Source of the DNA: Roseiarcus sp963823165
GTDB lineage: Bacteria > Pseudomonadota > Alphaproteobacteria > Rhizobiales > Beijerinckiaceae
DNA: 64,000 nt
Direction: 5' to 3'
Assembly (NCBI GenBank): GCA_963823165.1
Contig: CAWGKV010000041.1
Coordinates: forward strand, 145,433-209,432
Shown here piece after piece: positions 45,371-54,282 of this stretch. The notes beneath the pieces are model-generated. The model saw nothing but the letters and a program-made list of their open reading frames with translations. It did not search any database and was not told where the DNA came from. Made by a program: the position numbers and the translations under genes. How positions within the stretch are numbered: the first letter of the stretch is position 1; each line of letters begins with the position of its first letter.

Positions 45371-45423
45371 CATCTGCCACTGGTTTATGGCGATCGCGGT
45401 GTCTTTTTCGACAGTGTTCAATC
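45371..45423. repeat. Copy A of a ~55-bp repeat upstream of nifA
   Basis: Homologous to 44070-44124 in the same orientation (see that entry). It ends about 165 bases upstream of the TTG start of nifA. Confidence 0.6.
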
Positions 45424-45736
45424 GAAGGCACAACAATTGCCAGCCGTTTTGCGGGCAGGGACTGACCAAATCTTGTGCAATGCAGGGAGGCGTAAACCCT
45501 TCCGCGAAAGAAGCCACTCCGAGCTTCTGGCCGTCGGCCCGAGGCCTACGGGAACTGGAGGTGCGAAAGGTGTCAGTGGTGGCGCTGACCGGCATGACCT
45601 TCAATATCGCGAGCGCGACCGGACGTGTGATGGCCACCAAGCGCCGCGTGCGGAATGTCATTTTGCACGGTATGGGGAGCCCCTTAGAATTGGTTGATTA
45701 ACATGTTGATTACAGGAGCTAATCTTCGAATTGGCT

Positions 45737-45766
45737 GGGGTCCCGATTTGCATCCGTCGGGACCCC
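45737..45766. other. Perfect 10-bp hairpin
   Basis: GGGGTCCCGA and TCGGGACCCC pair perfectly around a ten-base loop. There is no T-run on either side, so it is not a typical intrinsic terminator. It lies about 180 bases upstream of a short open frame with a good ribosome site. Confidence 0.55.
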
Positions 45767-45946
45767 GGCGTTATGCGAGATTCATGTTGCCGGTCTGATA
45801 GTTAGCGCCTCCGCTGCGGGGTCCCTGTTCGATGCAACTTCACAATAAGCCTCGTCTCTGATCCGATTTCCGGTGAAGGTCAGCTTTCCAGTGCCCGCGC
45901 CGGGTCCCAAGCTCTTCGACCCTCCCAAACTCAACGAGGAGCGAAA

Positions 45947-46069
45947 ATGAACGCACCCGAAATCCGCATGCTCATGCGGCACCAGCTTCAACGCGTAATC
46001 GCGAGACGCGGAGGCCACCCGGCCTCGGACCCATGGATGGTCTTATGGCCGCCCATTCGCCCTTATTGA
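45947..46069 (+). CDS. Short hypothetical open reading frame
   Basis: A 40-residue frame (begins MNAPEIRMLMRHQLQRVIAR, ends PPIRPY) preceded by GAGGAG with five bases before ATG, a better ribosome site than most in the window. I recognise no family. The first 22 residues could form an amphipathic basic helix. It lies in accessory DNA between the nif cluster and IS remnants. Whether it is expressed is unknown. Confidence 0.35.
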   Translation: MNAPEIRMLMRHQLQRVIARRGGHPASDPWMVLWPPIRPY

Positions 46070-46350
46070 GCCGGCGTCCAACCAGGCATCGTCTTCCTCG
46101 GGTCTGCACCTCGATGCAGTCGGCTGGAGTCGGCCAATTGCCAACGACGGGGTATCAGGTCCTCAGAGCGAAGGGGAAACGACGGTATGGAGCATGCCCT
46201 AGCAACCTGTCGGACCGAGTTATCTGCGACTGAGGTGCGATGTCGATTTTCGAGTTTGCGGATTGATCGCGATCTGAGTCGTGGTGGCTCGCATTGATAC
46301 AGTTGGAGCGGCTGCATATGCCGATTTTCGGCGCGAGGCGCTCAAGCCGT

Positions 46351-46644
46351 TCAATAGGCCGGAGCGAGGGTGAACATCCGCTTCAAATTCCAGGCCATGG
46401 CCACGAGGCTCCACTCGCCGCGCACGTTTTGGAGCCCGTGCAGGGAAAATTGACGGAATCCGAGCGCAGATTTGATGATGCCGAACACCGGTTCCGGCGT
46501 CTGTTTGCGCAGGGCGTAGAGCGGACGGCCGGCGGGCGTCGTCAGCTTGTGCGCCATCGCCTCGACCGGCGTCGGGTCCTTCGGAGCGTCCGGCGCCTTC
46601 CCGAACCGCTCGCTTAACGACAGGTGATGCGGCTGTCGGCCCAT
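46351..46644 (-). pseudogene. IS1182-family transposase C-terminal remnant
   Basis: The frame encodes the C-terminal end of an IS1182-type transposase (GRQPHHLSLSERFGKAPDAP, then YALRKQTPEPVFGIIKSALG and the terminal AMAWNLKRMFTL). The N-terminal three quarters, including most of the DDE domain, are missing. A second, differently decayed remnant lies in opposite orientation at 48390-48572. Confidence 0.85.
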
Positions 46645-46649
46645 CGCGA

Positions 46650-47041
46650 TCAGTCGCCCGAGACGAAGCGTCTGATTTCTCCACCGCCGTTCATACCGCG
46701 GTGACCCGCGCGTCCAACCAGAGCGGCGGCGAGCCCGCTGACCGGCCCCAGCGCCGCGCCCGCGTCGGCGCCCCGTCCGCGCGTGAAGGCGCGGGCCAGC
46801 CCTAGCCCGAGACCCGAGGCGCCGAGGGAGACCGGCCCTCGCGCGGCCGCTTCGTCGACCGCCTCGAGATTGCGCTCGAAAACCGCATCCACGATCGCGG
46901 CCCCGAAGCCCTCCTCTTCAAGCTCGGCAAGCCGTCGCATGATCGCCGCGCCGCCCTCGGCGACGGTCGGTAGGGCGACGAGACCGACCCGGGCGTTGGA
47001 CTGGCGCTGCAGCACGCGCACGAGACTGGAATCGCGCATCT
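46650..47041 (-). pseudogene. Fragment of a DUF1537 (OtnK-like) four-carbon acid sugar kinase
   Basis: About 130 residues match the C-terminal nucleotide-binding part of the DUF1537 kinase family (3-oxotetronate kinase OtnK and relatives): LVRVLQRQSNARVGLVAL, AELEEEGFGAAIVDAVFE and the glycine-rich SLGASGLGLGLARAF. The N-terminal substrate-binding domain is absent because the sequence runs into an IS630 fragment at about 47042. It is a decayed gene cut by transposition. Confidence 0.7.
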
Positions 47042-47281
47042 GGGGCAGGCCAAGAAGGTCGCGATGCTGGGGTCGCTCGATCACGTCACGCGCCAACTCA
47101 TCGTCCATACCAGCTCGACCAAGTAGCAACGCGACCATCTCTTTGCACCCCAACCCGGTCGACAGGCCAAGTCGGTCGTGCTGGTCGAGGACAATGGTCC
47201 GATCCACACCAGCAAATACTCGCTCGCCGGAACTGGGTTGCCCGCAGGGCTCGGCGGACCGCGCCTGCGCCCGCGGATGAA
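47042..47281 (+). pseudogene. IS630-family transposase fragment
   Basis: Plus-strand translation gives KKVAMLGSLDHVTRQLIVHTS, an in-frame TAG, then PQPGRQAKSVVLVEDNGPIHTSK, which is the DDE core of an IS630-type transposase. Both ends and the remaining catalytic residues are missing. Confidence 0.7.
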
Positions 47282-47351
47282 GCATTAGCCGCTACGACAC
47301 CACGTTGAATGGAAGCGACGGCGCGACGCCTTCTCAGGCGGGGAACAAGCT

Positions 47352-48092
47352 CTAACAGTAAGCGTCCTTTGAACGCAGGATCAGCCGGGTGACGCCGGCG
47401 CCGACCCCGACTCCAAGATAAAGTCCGGCGATGACGTCGGAGACAAAGTGATAATTGCCGCCGATCAAACCCGCGGCAACCACCGCAACAAGGGCCGCCC
47501 AGGCGATTTTGAGTCGCGGGTAGACTGCCCATAAAACTGTCGCAACCGCGCTGATGATGGCCATGTGGCCGGACGGAAACGACGCCCAGGCCGGCCCGCC
47601 GTGAAAGGGCGAGAAACCGAATACCCCGTCGCGGATCCATGAAGGATTGTTTTCCAGCCAGCTCTCGGGCCAAGTTCGTCCAAACACCCCTTTGAGAAAG
47701 CTCGTGATCTCGTTTGCCGCAAACACGGATACGCACAAGGCGAGAATGAGGCGCGCGCGCGGCGCCGGAGGGCGCCCGAAGGAAGCGCCAATGGCAAGAA
47801 GCACGAACACCAAGGCGGCCAGCGGTGCAAGCGCCACCGCGGGGCCCGCCATCAGGCTGAACGGACCGAATTTCAGCGGAGGGCCAAGATACGTCGACGT
47901 GAACCATCCGGCTTGGCTTCCGAGGTGCTCGTGCACCCAAGTCGCGACCGGTCGGTCGATCAGCGCCACCGAAACGACCACGCACAAGGCGCACAGCGCA
48001 GTTGCGCCCAAAAACAAGAACGGCGCTGAAAGAGCCTCTCTTCCCGATGCTTCTGCCGCCCGTTGTGGTTGAGCCAGCGGCGGCGTTTCCAC
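47352..48092 (-). CDS. PAP2-family phosphatase
   Basis: An integral membrane phosphatase of about 246 residues of the type 2 phosphatidic acid phosphatase superfamily. Six hydrophobic segments are visible. Catalytic motifs are KGVFGRTWPE (motif 1), FPSGH (motif 2, with the acid-base histidine) and GGNYHFVSDVIAGL (motif 3, nucleophile histidine; the usual SR is replaced by GG-N). The active site would face the periplasm and act on lipid phosphates such as undecaprenyl pyrophosphate or phosphatidate. The preferred start is GTG at 48092 with AGAGG five bases upstream, rather than GTG at 48143. It lies between IS remnants. Confidence 0.85.
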   Translation of the reverse strand: METPPLAQPQRAAEASGREALSAPFLFLGATALCALCVVVSVALIDRPVATWVHEHLGSQAGWFTSTYLGPPLKFGPFSLMAGPAVALAPLAALVFVLLAIGASFGRPPAPRARLILALCVSVFAANEITSFLKGVFGRTWPESWLENNPSWIRDGVFGFSPFHGGPAWASFPSGHMAIISAVATVLWAVYPRLKIAWAALVAVVAAGLIGGNYHFVSDVIAGLYLGVGVGAGVTRLILRSKDAYC

Positions 48093-48389
48093 AGCAACCT
48101 CTTTCAGCGAGTGTGACGGGCCGGGGGCTCGATCCGCTAGCACTTCTAACTATTCCTCAGGATTCCACAAAGATACAGTATCTGCAGGCGGCCCGAATGG
48201 GGCCTCGCGCGAAGGCGGGACGCCGTTCCTGACCCTGGAGATCGACGCGCAAGCGGTGGCGTCGGCCATCCTGTCGACAACCGCGCGCAAGTGTTGCCGG
48301 TGGATCGCTCCCAATTGGCGGGCGCTTCGCTAAGGCGGCGCCCGCGCCGCAAAACCCGGCGCTGCTCGAGGCTATGCGCCACCTCTGCA

Positions 48390-48572
48390 GACACCGCAGG
48401 TAGGAGGCTCTATGCCTTGCGCAAGCAGATCCCCGAACCGGTGTTCGGCATGATCAAGTCGGTGATGGGCTTCCGCCAGTTCCTTCTGCGAGGCCTCGAC
48501 CGCGTCCAAGGCGAGAGCCTCGTCACCATGGCGTGGAACATGCGGCGAACATACGCTCTGACCGCCGCCTAA
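48390..48572 (+). pseudogene. Second IS1182-family transposase C-terminal remnant
   Basis: The last 60 residues of an IS1182-type transposase (LYALRKQIPEPVFGMIKSVMG to MAWNMRRTYALTAA) remain, with one residue lost in the GESLVTMAW stretch. It is inverted relative to the remnant at 46351-46644, so the two bracket the OtnK fragment and the PAP2 gene. Confidence 0.85.
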
Positions 48573-48869
48573 GACGGTGGTCACAGCGCCCCCCAGAGGA
48601 TGCTCGCATCAGTTGCATTCGCCCTTCGGAACCACCAATCTGAGCCGCCGCTCGCCGCAAACGAGCGGCGCCAATGCGCTCGCACTAAACCTCAAGTCCT
48701 AGCGCGGTATCCGAACGCACTGAATCGGCAGGCTTCCCGAGGGTTGTGGCAGCCTTTGCCGACATCCCGTCATGGCGAGCGACGATCCCAGTCGATCGGA
48801 ACCTGCTCCAGAGACTAGCCCAGCCCCGCGCCGGAAGCGCAGCTCTCCTGCAGATAAATTTCCGCTCCA

Positions 48870-51560
48870 TTATCCGACCAGCGGGGCCATTATCGCCGCG
48901 CCGGTGTTGACCGTAAGCAGGGCGCCGCCGTGGCCGTCGGTGGCGATCGAGAACTGGCTCTGCGTATAGTGCCCGGCAAAACCTAGATTTGCGACGGCGA
49001 CGCCATTCTCAGTGAGGTCGAGCAAGCCTTTGCTGTAGGTGAACCCATTTGCCAAGGTGTTCGCGAGGTCGATGCTGTCGCCGCTTTGGAAGCCCTTTAT
49101 GGTGGAGGCGAATCCAAGCGGGTCGCCGAGACGGAGGACGTCGTTGTCGCCATCATTGAAGATGACCATTGCGAGCGAACTTGCTGATCCGCCGATATCG
49201 ACGACGCCCGAACTCCCGATCTTGACTGCGCCAGATCCGGAAAGATTTCCGCCGATCAAGAGTTGGTCGCCCGTTCCGCCAAGATCGACCGAACTGCCTT
49301 TCCATAGCTCCATCGAGCCGGTCGAAACCTCGTCCCCGTTCGCCAGTGAGATGACGCCTTGCTCGACGAGCATATTTGACGGATCGAGCGCGCCGCCGTT
49401 CAGAAGCGTCGTATTCCCGCCGGCTAATTGGGTGAATGTGCCGCCTACGTCGGCCACATGCATCGTCACCCCGTTGATTGTGAGATGGCCGCTGTTGGTT
49501 ACGGAGTTGTACACAGACACGTCGCCAGCGTCCGTCAACCGGGCGGACGCCTGGATTTCGAGCGTTTTCGATGTGAGAGAGCCTGTCACAGACAGCGTCC
49601 CAGTTGAGACGGTCGTGTCGCCAAAGCTCGAATTGCCGCGGAGCGTCCAAATCCCGCTGGCATCGGCGGTCAGCGTGTTGAAATTCGCAAAATTGTTGCT
49701 GGCGGTCCCCTGCCCCTGGAGGATCAGGGCGTTGGTTGCGCCCGAGGCCGTGCTGCCATAGGCTCCACCTTTGAGCTTCGAGCCCGTTTCCAAGGTCAGA
49801 GTGTTAGCTCCTGGTCCCGCGAAGACAACCGAGGCGGTCTTGCCTCCGATCGTTCCGGCGTTCGTTACCGTGCCGGCGGCGGCCTCGATATAAACCCCGT
49901 CCGCGCCGCCGTTGATCGCGCCGCCGGTTTGATTGGTCACCGCGCCGCCCAAGGCGAGGATGACACCAATGCTGTTGGTCCCGGCGCCAGTGATGCTTCC
50001 GGCGTTCGTCACTTTGTTGGCCGCTCCACTGCCGCCGCTGATCTCGACGCCGAGGTTCGCGCCGCTGATCGTCCCGCCGCTCTGGTTCGTCACGCTGCCG
50101 CCGCTTACGAATTCAACTCCTGCGAGACTCGTCCCTGTGATCGAGCCCGAGTTCGTCGCCGCGCCGGCGCCGCCGGCGATAAAGACGCCTACGGCGCCGC
50201 CGCTAATCTTCCCTGTGTTGGTCACCGAGCCGCCTGCATTGAGGAGGGCCGCACTCCCCGTAGGGGCCGTTCCGTAAATATTGCCCGCGTTGCTCAACAG
50301 ACTGGCCGCACCCGCAAGGAAGACGCCGTGGGCGACGCCGCTGATCGTCCCGCCGCTCTGGTTCGTCACGGCGCCGCCGGAGGCCAGGTTGAGCCCCGAG
50401 CTGTTGGTCCCTGTGCCGCTGATCGTTCCGGCATTCGTCGCCAAGTTGGTCGCCGCGCTTCCCCCGCAGACATAAACGCCCGAATCCACGCCACCGATTG
50501 TCCCGCCGCTCTTGTTGGAGACGCCGCCGCCGCCCATCAGGTCGACGCCAAAGCCGGCGGTCGTGGCGCGAATCTCGCCCCCATTGGTCACCGACCCGGT
50601 CCCCCTGCCGATCAGGACGCCGGCGACAGCGCCGCTGATTGTCCCTCCGCTCTGGTTGTCGATCGTTCCTGCGTATTCGGAGCCGACGCCTATGCCGGAA
50701 GTCGCCGTAGCGGTGATTGTCGAAGAATTGGTGACCGTGCCGCCGTTGACCAGGTAAACGCCCGCGTTGCCGCTCCCCGTGGCTTCGATCGTTCCCGTGT
50801 TGTCGAAGGCGCCCCCATTGAGGAAAATCACGCCGGCGCTGAAGTCGGCCGAGACGAGGAGCGTTCCCGAGTTCGTCACGGTCCCCCCATTCAGCGTGTA
50901 GACCGCCGCGTCCAGTACGCCGGTGGTGGAAATCGTCCCCGAATTCGTCACGCTGCCGCCGTCCCCGAGAACGACTGCCGCTGTATTGTACCCTTCGTTT
51001 GTGATCGTCCCGGCGTTGGTTACCGATCCGCCTCCGCCAACGTATGCGGTCAAAATGGATAGCCCGGGCGTCGTCATCCTCAGCGTTCCGCCCAATTCGT
51101 TGTCGAGAGAACCGGAGGCCACAAAAACCGCCGTCGCGCCTGCGCTGATCAAGCCCGCATTCGTCACCGTGCCAATGCCGGCGATAGCGACGCCCACGTA
51201 GCCGCTGATCGACCCGCCGCTCTGGTTGGTGACCGAGCCCCCGTTTTCCAGCAGGACGCCTATGGATGTTCCGCTTCCGATGATCGTGCCCCAGTTTGTG
51301 ACTGTGCTTCCCGAGGACACGAGATGGATTCCGTCGAGCTGTCCTTGGATGCTGCCGTAATTGGCGACGGTCCAGCTTTGGCCGGAGCCGCCATAAACTC
51401 CGACGTTCAACGCGGCATTGATTTGGGTTGCGGCGCCGAACGTGATCGTCGTGTCGGCGCCGAGGAGATACGTGGACGTCTGAATCGGATTTACCACGCC
51501 CGAGCCAGCGACGGCCTCACGCGGCAGAGCGATGCCGAGCGCATGATTCTGTTTTAGCAC
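48870..51560 (-). CDS. Large repetitive adhesin-like beta-strand-repeat protein
   Basis: A surface or secreted protein of about 896 residues built mainly from Gly/Ser/Thr/Asn-rich repeats of 20-45 residues (recurring GGSVTNQSGGTISG, VTNAGTI and GVxxxGG motifs) that should fold into a beta-helix. There is no Sec signal and no C-terminal autotransporter barrel. The last 150 residues (LANGDEVSTGSMELW, FNDGDNDVLRLGDP, TDGHGGALLTV) resemble C-termini of type I-secreted filamentous proteins. No exporter gene lies nearby. Start GTG 51560 has GAGGAG upstream. The neighbouring divergent gene encodes a TPR-sulfotransferase. Confidence 0.8.
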   Translation of the reverse strand: MLKQNHALGIALPREAVAGSGVVNPIQTSTYLLGADTTITFGAATQINAALNVGVYGGSGQSWTVANYGSIQGQLDGIHLVSSGSTVTNWGTIIGSGTSIGVLLENGGSVTNQSGGSISGYVGVAIAGIGTVTNAGLISAGATAVFVASGSLDNELGGTLRMTTPGLSILTAYVGGGGSVTNAGTITNEGYNTAAVVLGDGGSVTNSGTISTTGVLDAAVYTLNGGTVTNSGTLLVSADFSAGVIFLNGGAFDNTGTIEATGSGNAGVYLVNGGTVTNSSTITATATSGIGVGSEYAGTIDNQSGGTISGAVAGVLIGRGTGSVTNGGEIRATTAGFGVDLMGGGGVSNKSGGTIGGVDSGVYVCGGSAATNLATNAGTISGTGTNSSGLNLASGGAVTNQSGGTISGVAHGVFLAGAASLLSNAGNIYGTAPTGSAALLNAGGSVTNTGKISGGAVGVFIAGGAGAATNSGSITGTSLAGVEFVSGGSVTNQSGGTISGANLGVEISGGSGAANKVTNAGSITGAGTNSIGVILALGGAVTNQTGGAINGGADGVYIEAAAGTVTNAGTIGGKTASVVFAGPGANTLTLETGSKLKGGAYGSTASGATNALILQGQGTASNNFANFNTLTADASGIWTLRGNSSFGDTTVSTGTLSVTGSLTSKTLEIQASARLTDAGDVSVYNSVTNSGHLTINGVTMHVADVGGTFTQLAGGNTTLLNGGALDPSNMLVEQGVISLANGDEVSTGSMELWKGSSVDLGGTGDQLLIGGNLSGSGAVKIGSSGVVDIGGSASSLAMVIFNDGDNDVLRLGDPLGFASTIKGFQSGDSIDLANTLANGFTYSKGLLDLTENGVAVANLGFAGHYTQSQFSIATDGHGGALLTVNTGAAIMAPLVG

Positions 51561-51706
51561 GGGGTGAGCTCCTCTCGCGTGCACGGGTTTTTGGCTTCTG
51601 GCGCGCAATCTCGTGATGCAGTTAGAACACACCACAATCTAAGGTTGCAGTCCAACCCGAGAATCGCTTACATCTCGTTAACAGCCGCTTTTTGCGGGAG
51701 GACTGG

Positions 51707-53541
51707 ATGTCGATCGTGCCGCTTTCCAACCCGATCGATTCGACGTTGCCCTGCCCTTGCGGCAGTGGGCTACGTCATTCGCGTTGCTGCGCACTTGACT
51801 GGACGATGCGGTGGCCTGAGCCGCTGCCGGCCCTGGACGTTGGCCGCGTACGCGCTGCCCTTACCGCAAACGATAAAACCGAGTCCGAGCGGCGGATCGT
51901 CGAGTTTCTTGAATGCTCGCCAAAGCACCTTGGCGCGCTCTCGCTGCTCTATGAGCTGCGCGCTGCGGAGAATCGAAAGGAGGCCATGCAAGCGCTGCTT
52001 GCACGGATCCTGCGGCTGGATCCCAACAATCTCGCGGCGACGCAGACGCTCGCGCTGCTGCTGTTCAACATCGGTATGCTGCCGCAAGCTGAACGTCACG
52101 CCCGCAATGCTGTCCGGATCGCTCCGACCGACGCGCAATCACATAATCTGATGGGCATGATCATGACGGAGGCTCACCGCCCCCAAGTCGGCGAGCACCA
52201 TTACCGCTGGGCGATGAAGCTGGTCGCATCGCCGAGCCCGATCCTCATCGCCAACCTGGCCTGGAACCTCAAGACCCAGGGGCGAATAGCCGAGTCGCGG
52301 GCGCTCTACGAACAGTCCGTGCGGCTCGACCCGACGATCTTTCAGACGCTCTACGGCTGGTCGCGGATGGAAGAGACCGACCGCAATTTTGTGCGAGCCG
52401 GCGAACTTCTCGACGCGGCGGAACAACTTTCGCCCGGAAATCCAAGCGTCCTCTTGCAGCGGGCGATCCTGCATGGACGCGCCAAGAACTACGACAAGGC
52501 GCTGGCCGTGCTTGACGATATCACGCACAGGCGCGAGGGCGGCCTCGGGCCGGTTGAATGGAGCGAGAAGGGGCTTCTGCTCGACCGGATGGGCCGGCAT
52601 GCCGAGGCCTTCGCCGCCTTCACCGAGGGCAAACGGTTGCTGCGCGAGCTCAGCGGCCAGCGTTACAGGGCGGAGGACGCCGCCGAGCTTTCACAGCGCC
52701 TGACCAACTTCTTCGTCGCCCCGAGGCTCGAAATCTTGCCGCGGGCCGGAGTCCGATCTGACGTCGCTCAGCCGATATTCATCGTCGGTTTTCCTCGTTC
52801 CGGAACGACGATGATCGAACAGACGTTGAGCGCTCATCCACTGATCAGCGCCGGCGACGAATTGCCGATCATCGCTGAGCTGAACGGACTCGTTCCAAGG
52901 ATTCTCAATAGCCCGCTCGGCTATCCGGAAGCGTTTGCCGATTTATGGCTTGGCGACCAGGTGGAAGCGCTCGACAACTTGCGCGATTTCTATCTTCAGC
53001 GCGCCCGCCAGCTTGGGGCGTTGCGCGAGGGCGCAAGCTGGTTTACCGACAAGATGCCGCTCAATGAGACGCATCTCGGCCTCATCCACCTCATCTTCCC
53101 GAAGGCGCCGATCATCCACCTCATTCGCCACCCGCTGGACGTGGTGCTCTCTGTCTTTTCCAATCATCTGACCCACGGCTTCTACTGCGCATATGATCTG
53201 ACCGGCATCGCCCGCCACTACGTACTGGCCATGGAGTTGGTCGAGCATTACCGGCGGGAGATTCCGCTGAATTACATGGCGTTGCGCTATGAAGACGTCA
53301 TCGAGCCGGCACGACGAGAGCGTGGGCTGTATTCTCGCCTTCATCGGCGTCGCCGTACGATCGGCGGTGTCTCGATTTTCATGAGAACCGTCGCTATGCG
53401 CGCACCGCGAGTTACGCACAGGTGACCGAGAAGCTCTATGATCGGTCGCGGAATCGCTATCGCGCCTATCGCCAACAGCTCGAGTCGGTGATTCCCATCC
53501 TGGCGCCGGTGTGCCGGCGTCTGGGCTATGCGATTGAGTGA
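51707..53541 (+). CDS. SEC-C/TPR/sulfotransferase fusion protein, two frameshifts near the end
   Basis: Residues 8-30 hold a SEC-C-like zinc motif (PCPCGSGLRHSRCC). Tetratricopeptide repeats follow (about residues 60-330: LRLDPNNLAATQTLALLLFN and similar). The rest is a sulfotransferase domain with the PAPS-binding FIVGFPRSGTTMIEQTL (about residue 360) and the 3'-phosphate motif IHLIRHPLDVVLSVFSNH. Near the C-terminus the frame changes twice. ESVGCILAFIGV continues one frame over after about 53312, and YDRRCLDFHENRRYARTASY in the third frame after about 53352; the true end is TGA at 53541. Two single inserted bases explain this. Start ATG 51707 follows GGGAGG. Confidence 0.82.
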
Positions 53542-53598
53542 CGTCCGGGCGCAAGAACGGCTCGTTCCCCACACCGCCATCCCGCAAGTTAGAGCGCT

Positions 53599-53720
53599 TT
53601 CCGATCATATTGGATCGTCATTGCGAGGAGCGAAGCGACGAAGCAATCCAGCCGCTGTGCAGCGGCTCTGGATTGCTTCGCTTCGCTCGCAATGACGGCG
53701 GCGTCTCGGTTTGATCGGAA
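53599..53720 (+). mobile_element. 122-bp MITE-like palindromic element, copy 1
   Basis: Terminal inverted repeats TTCCGATCA and TGATCGGAA bound a long imperfect hairpin (GTCATTGCGAGGAGCGAAGC and its complement around GAAGCAATCCAG). Copy 2 at 55951-56072 has exactly the same length, is inverted and differs at about six positions. No open frame is inside, so it must be mobilised, if at all, by a transposase elsewhere. Confidence 0.75.
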
Positions 53721-54121
53721 TCTGCACTATCGCCAACAAGACCTATATTCCAGGCGTCAAGATCCTCGATGTCATAAATTCCCTTCCGCCGTTGCGCTGG
53801 CTGAGTGAAAATTCCTATTTCTATTCGTTCGCCTTGAACACGGTCTGGGAAGCAGCAAAGCGGGCGCGGCTGAGTTCCGACAAGGCAAGGAGAGAGACCG
53901 AATTCACGGCGCCAACCACAATCCAATAAATACAAACTTGACCCGCAGGCCTTGAAGTCAACCGCGCGTTCCGTGGGTTTGAATATCGCCGCGCCGTATC
54001 ATCGAAGGCGAGCAAGCCGGCGACGGTCCTTCGGCTGCGCGATTATTACGGCGGCGTGCGATATGCGCCGATGATCATTGCTCACGAAGGCGACATCGAC
54101 TCCCCGAAGACCGGGGGACCA
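53721..54121. other. Interval between MITE copy 1 and tRNA-Val
   Basis: A 72-codon open frame (53711-53929, plus) beginning inside the MITE end gives no recognised family and has no good ribosome site. Nothing else is supportable here. Confidence 0.35.
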
Positions 54122-54196
54122 TGGTGGGCGATACAGGGATTGAACCTGTGACCCCTCCCGTGTGAAGGGAGTGCTCTACCGCTGAGCTAATCGCCC
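54122..54196 (-). tRNA. tRNA-Val (anticodon CAC)
   Basis: The minus strand folds into a complete cloverleaf: acceptor GGGCGAT with ATCGCCC, D-arm GCTC-GAGC, anticodon stem CTCCC/GGGAG with loop TTCACAC (anticodon CAC), T-arm ACAGG-TTCAATC-CCTGT. The 3' CCA is encoded. Confidence 0.96.
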
Positions 54197-54282
54197 GGAA
54201 CCAACCATGCGGTGCTTTAAGGCGCTCGCCTGCGGCAAGTCAAGGAGCGGGCGCGATCCCTCCTGAACCGGCTCGCGGGCCT

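Larger units (their letters stand above)
45205..45946. other. Upstream region of nifA without a recognised gene
   Basis: Open frames on both strands overlap here (45387-45701 plus, 45347-45661 minus), but neither gives a recognisable protein. The region contains copy A of a 55-bp repeat and a perfect hairpin at 45737-45766. A weak GG-N10-GC sigma54-like match (TGGCAATTGTTGTGC, minus strand near 45430-45445) might serve nifA. Confidence 0.4.

Noticed and set aside
48870..51560. Possible CRISPR or tandem repeat array in the repetitive DNA
   Set aside because: The repeats are imperfect, vary in length and encode Gly/Ser/Asn-rich protein repeats in one continuous frame.
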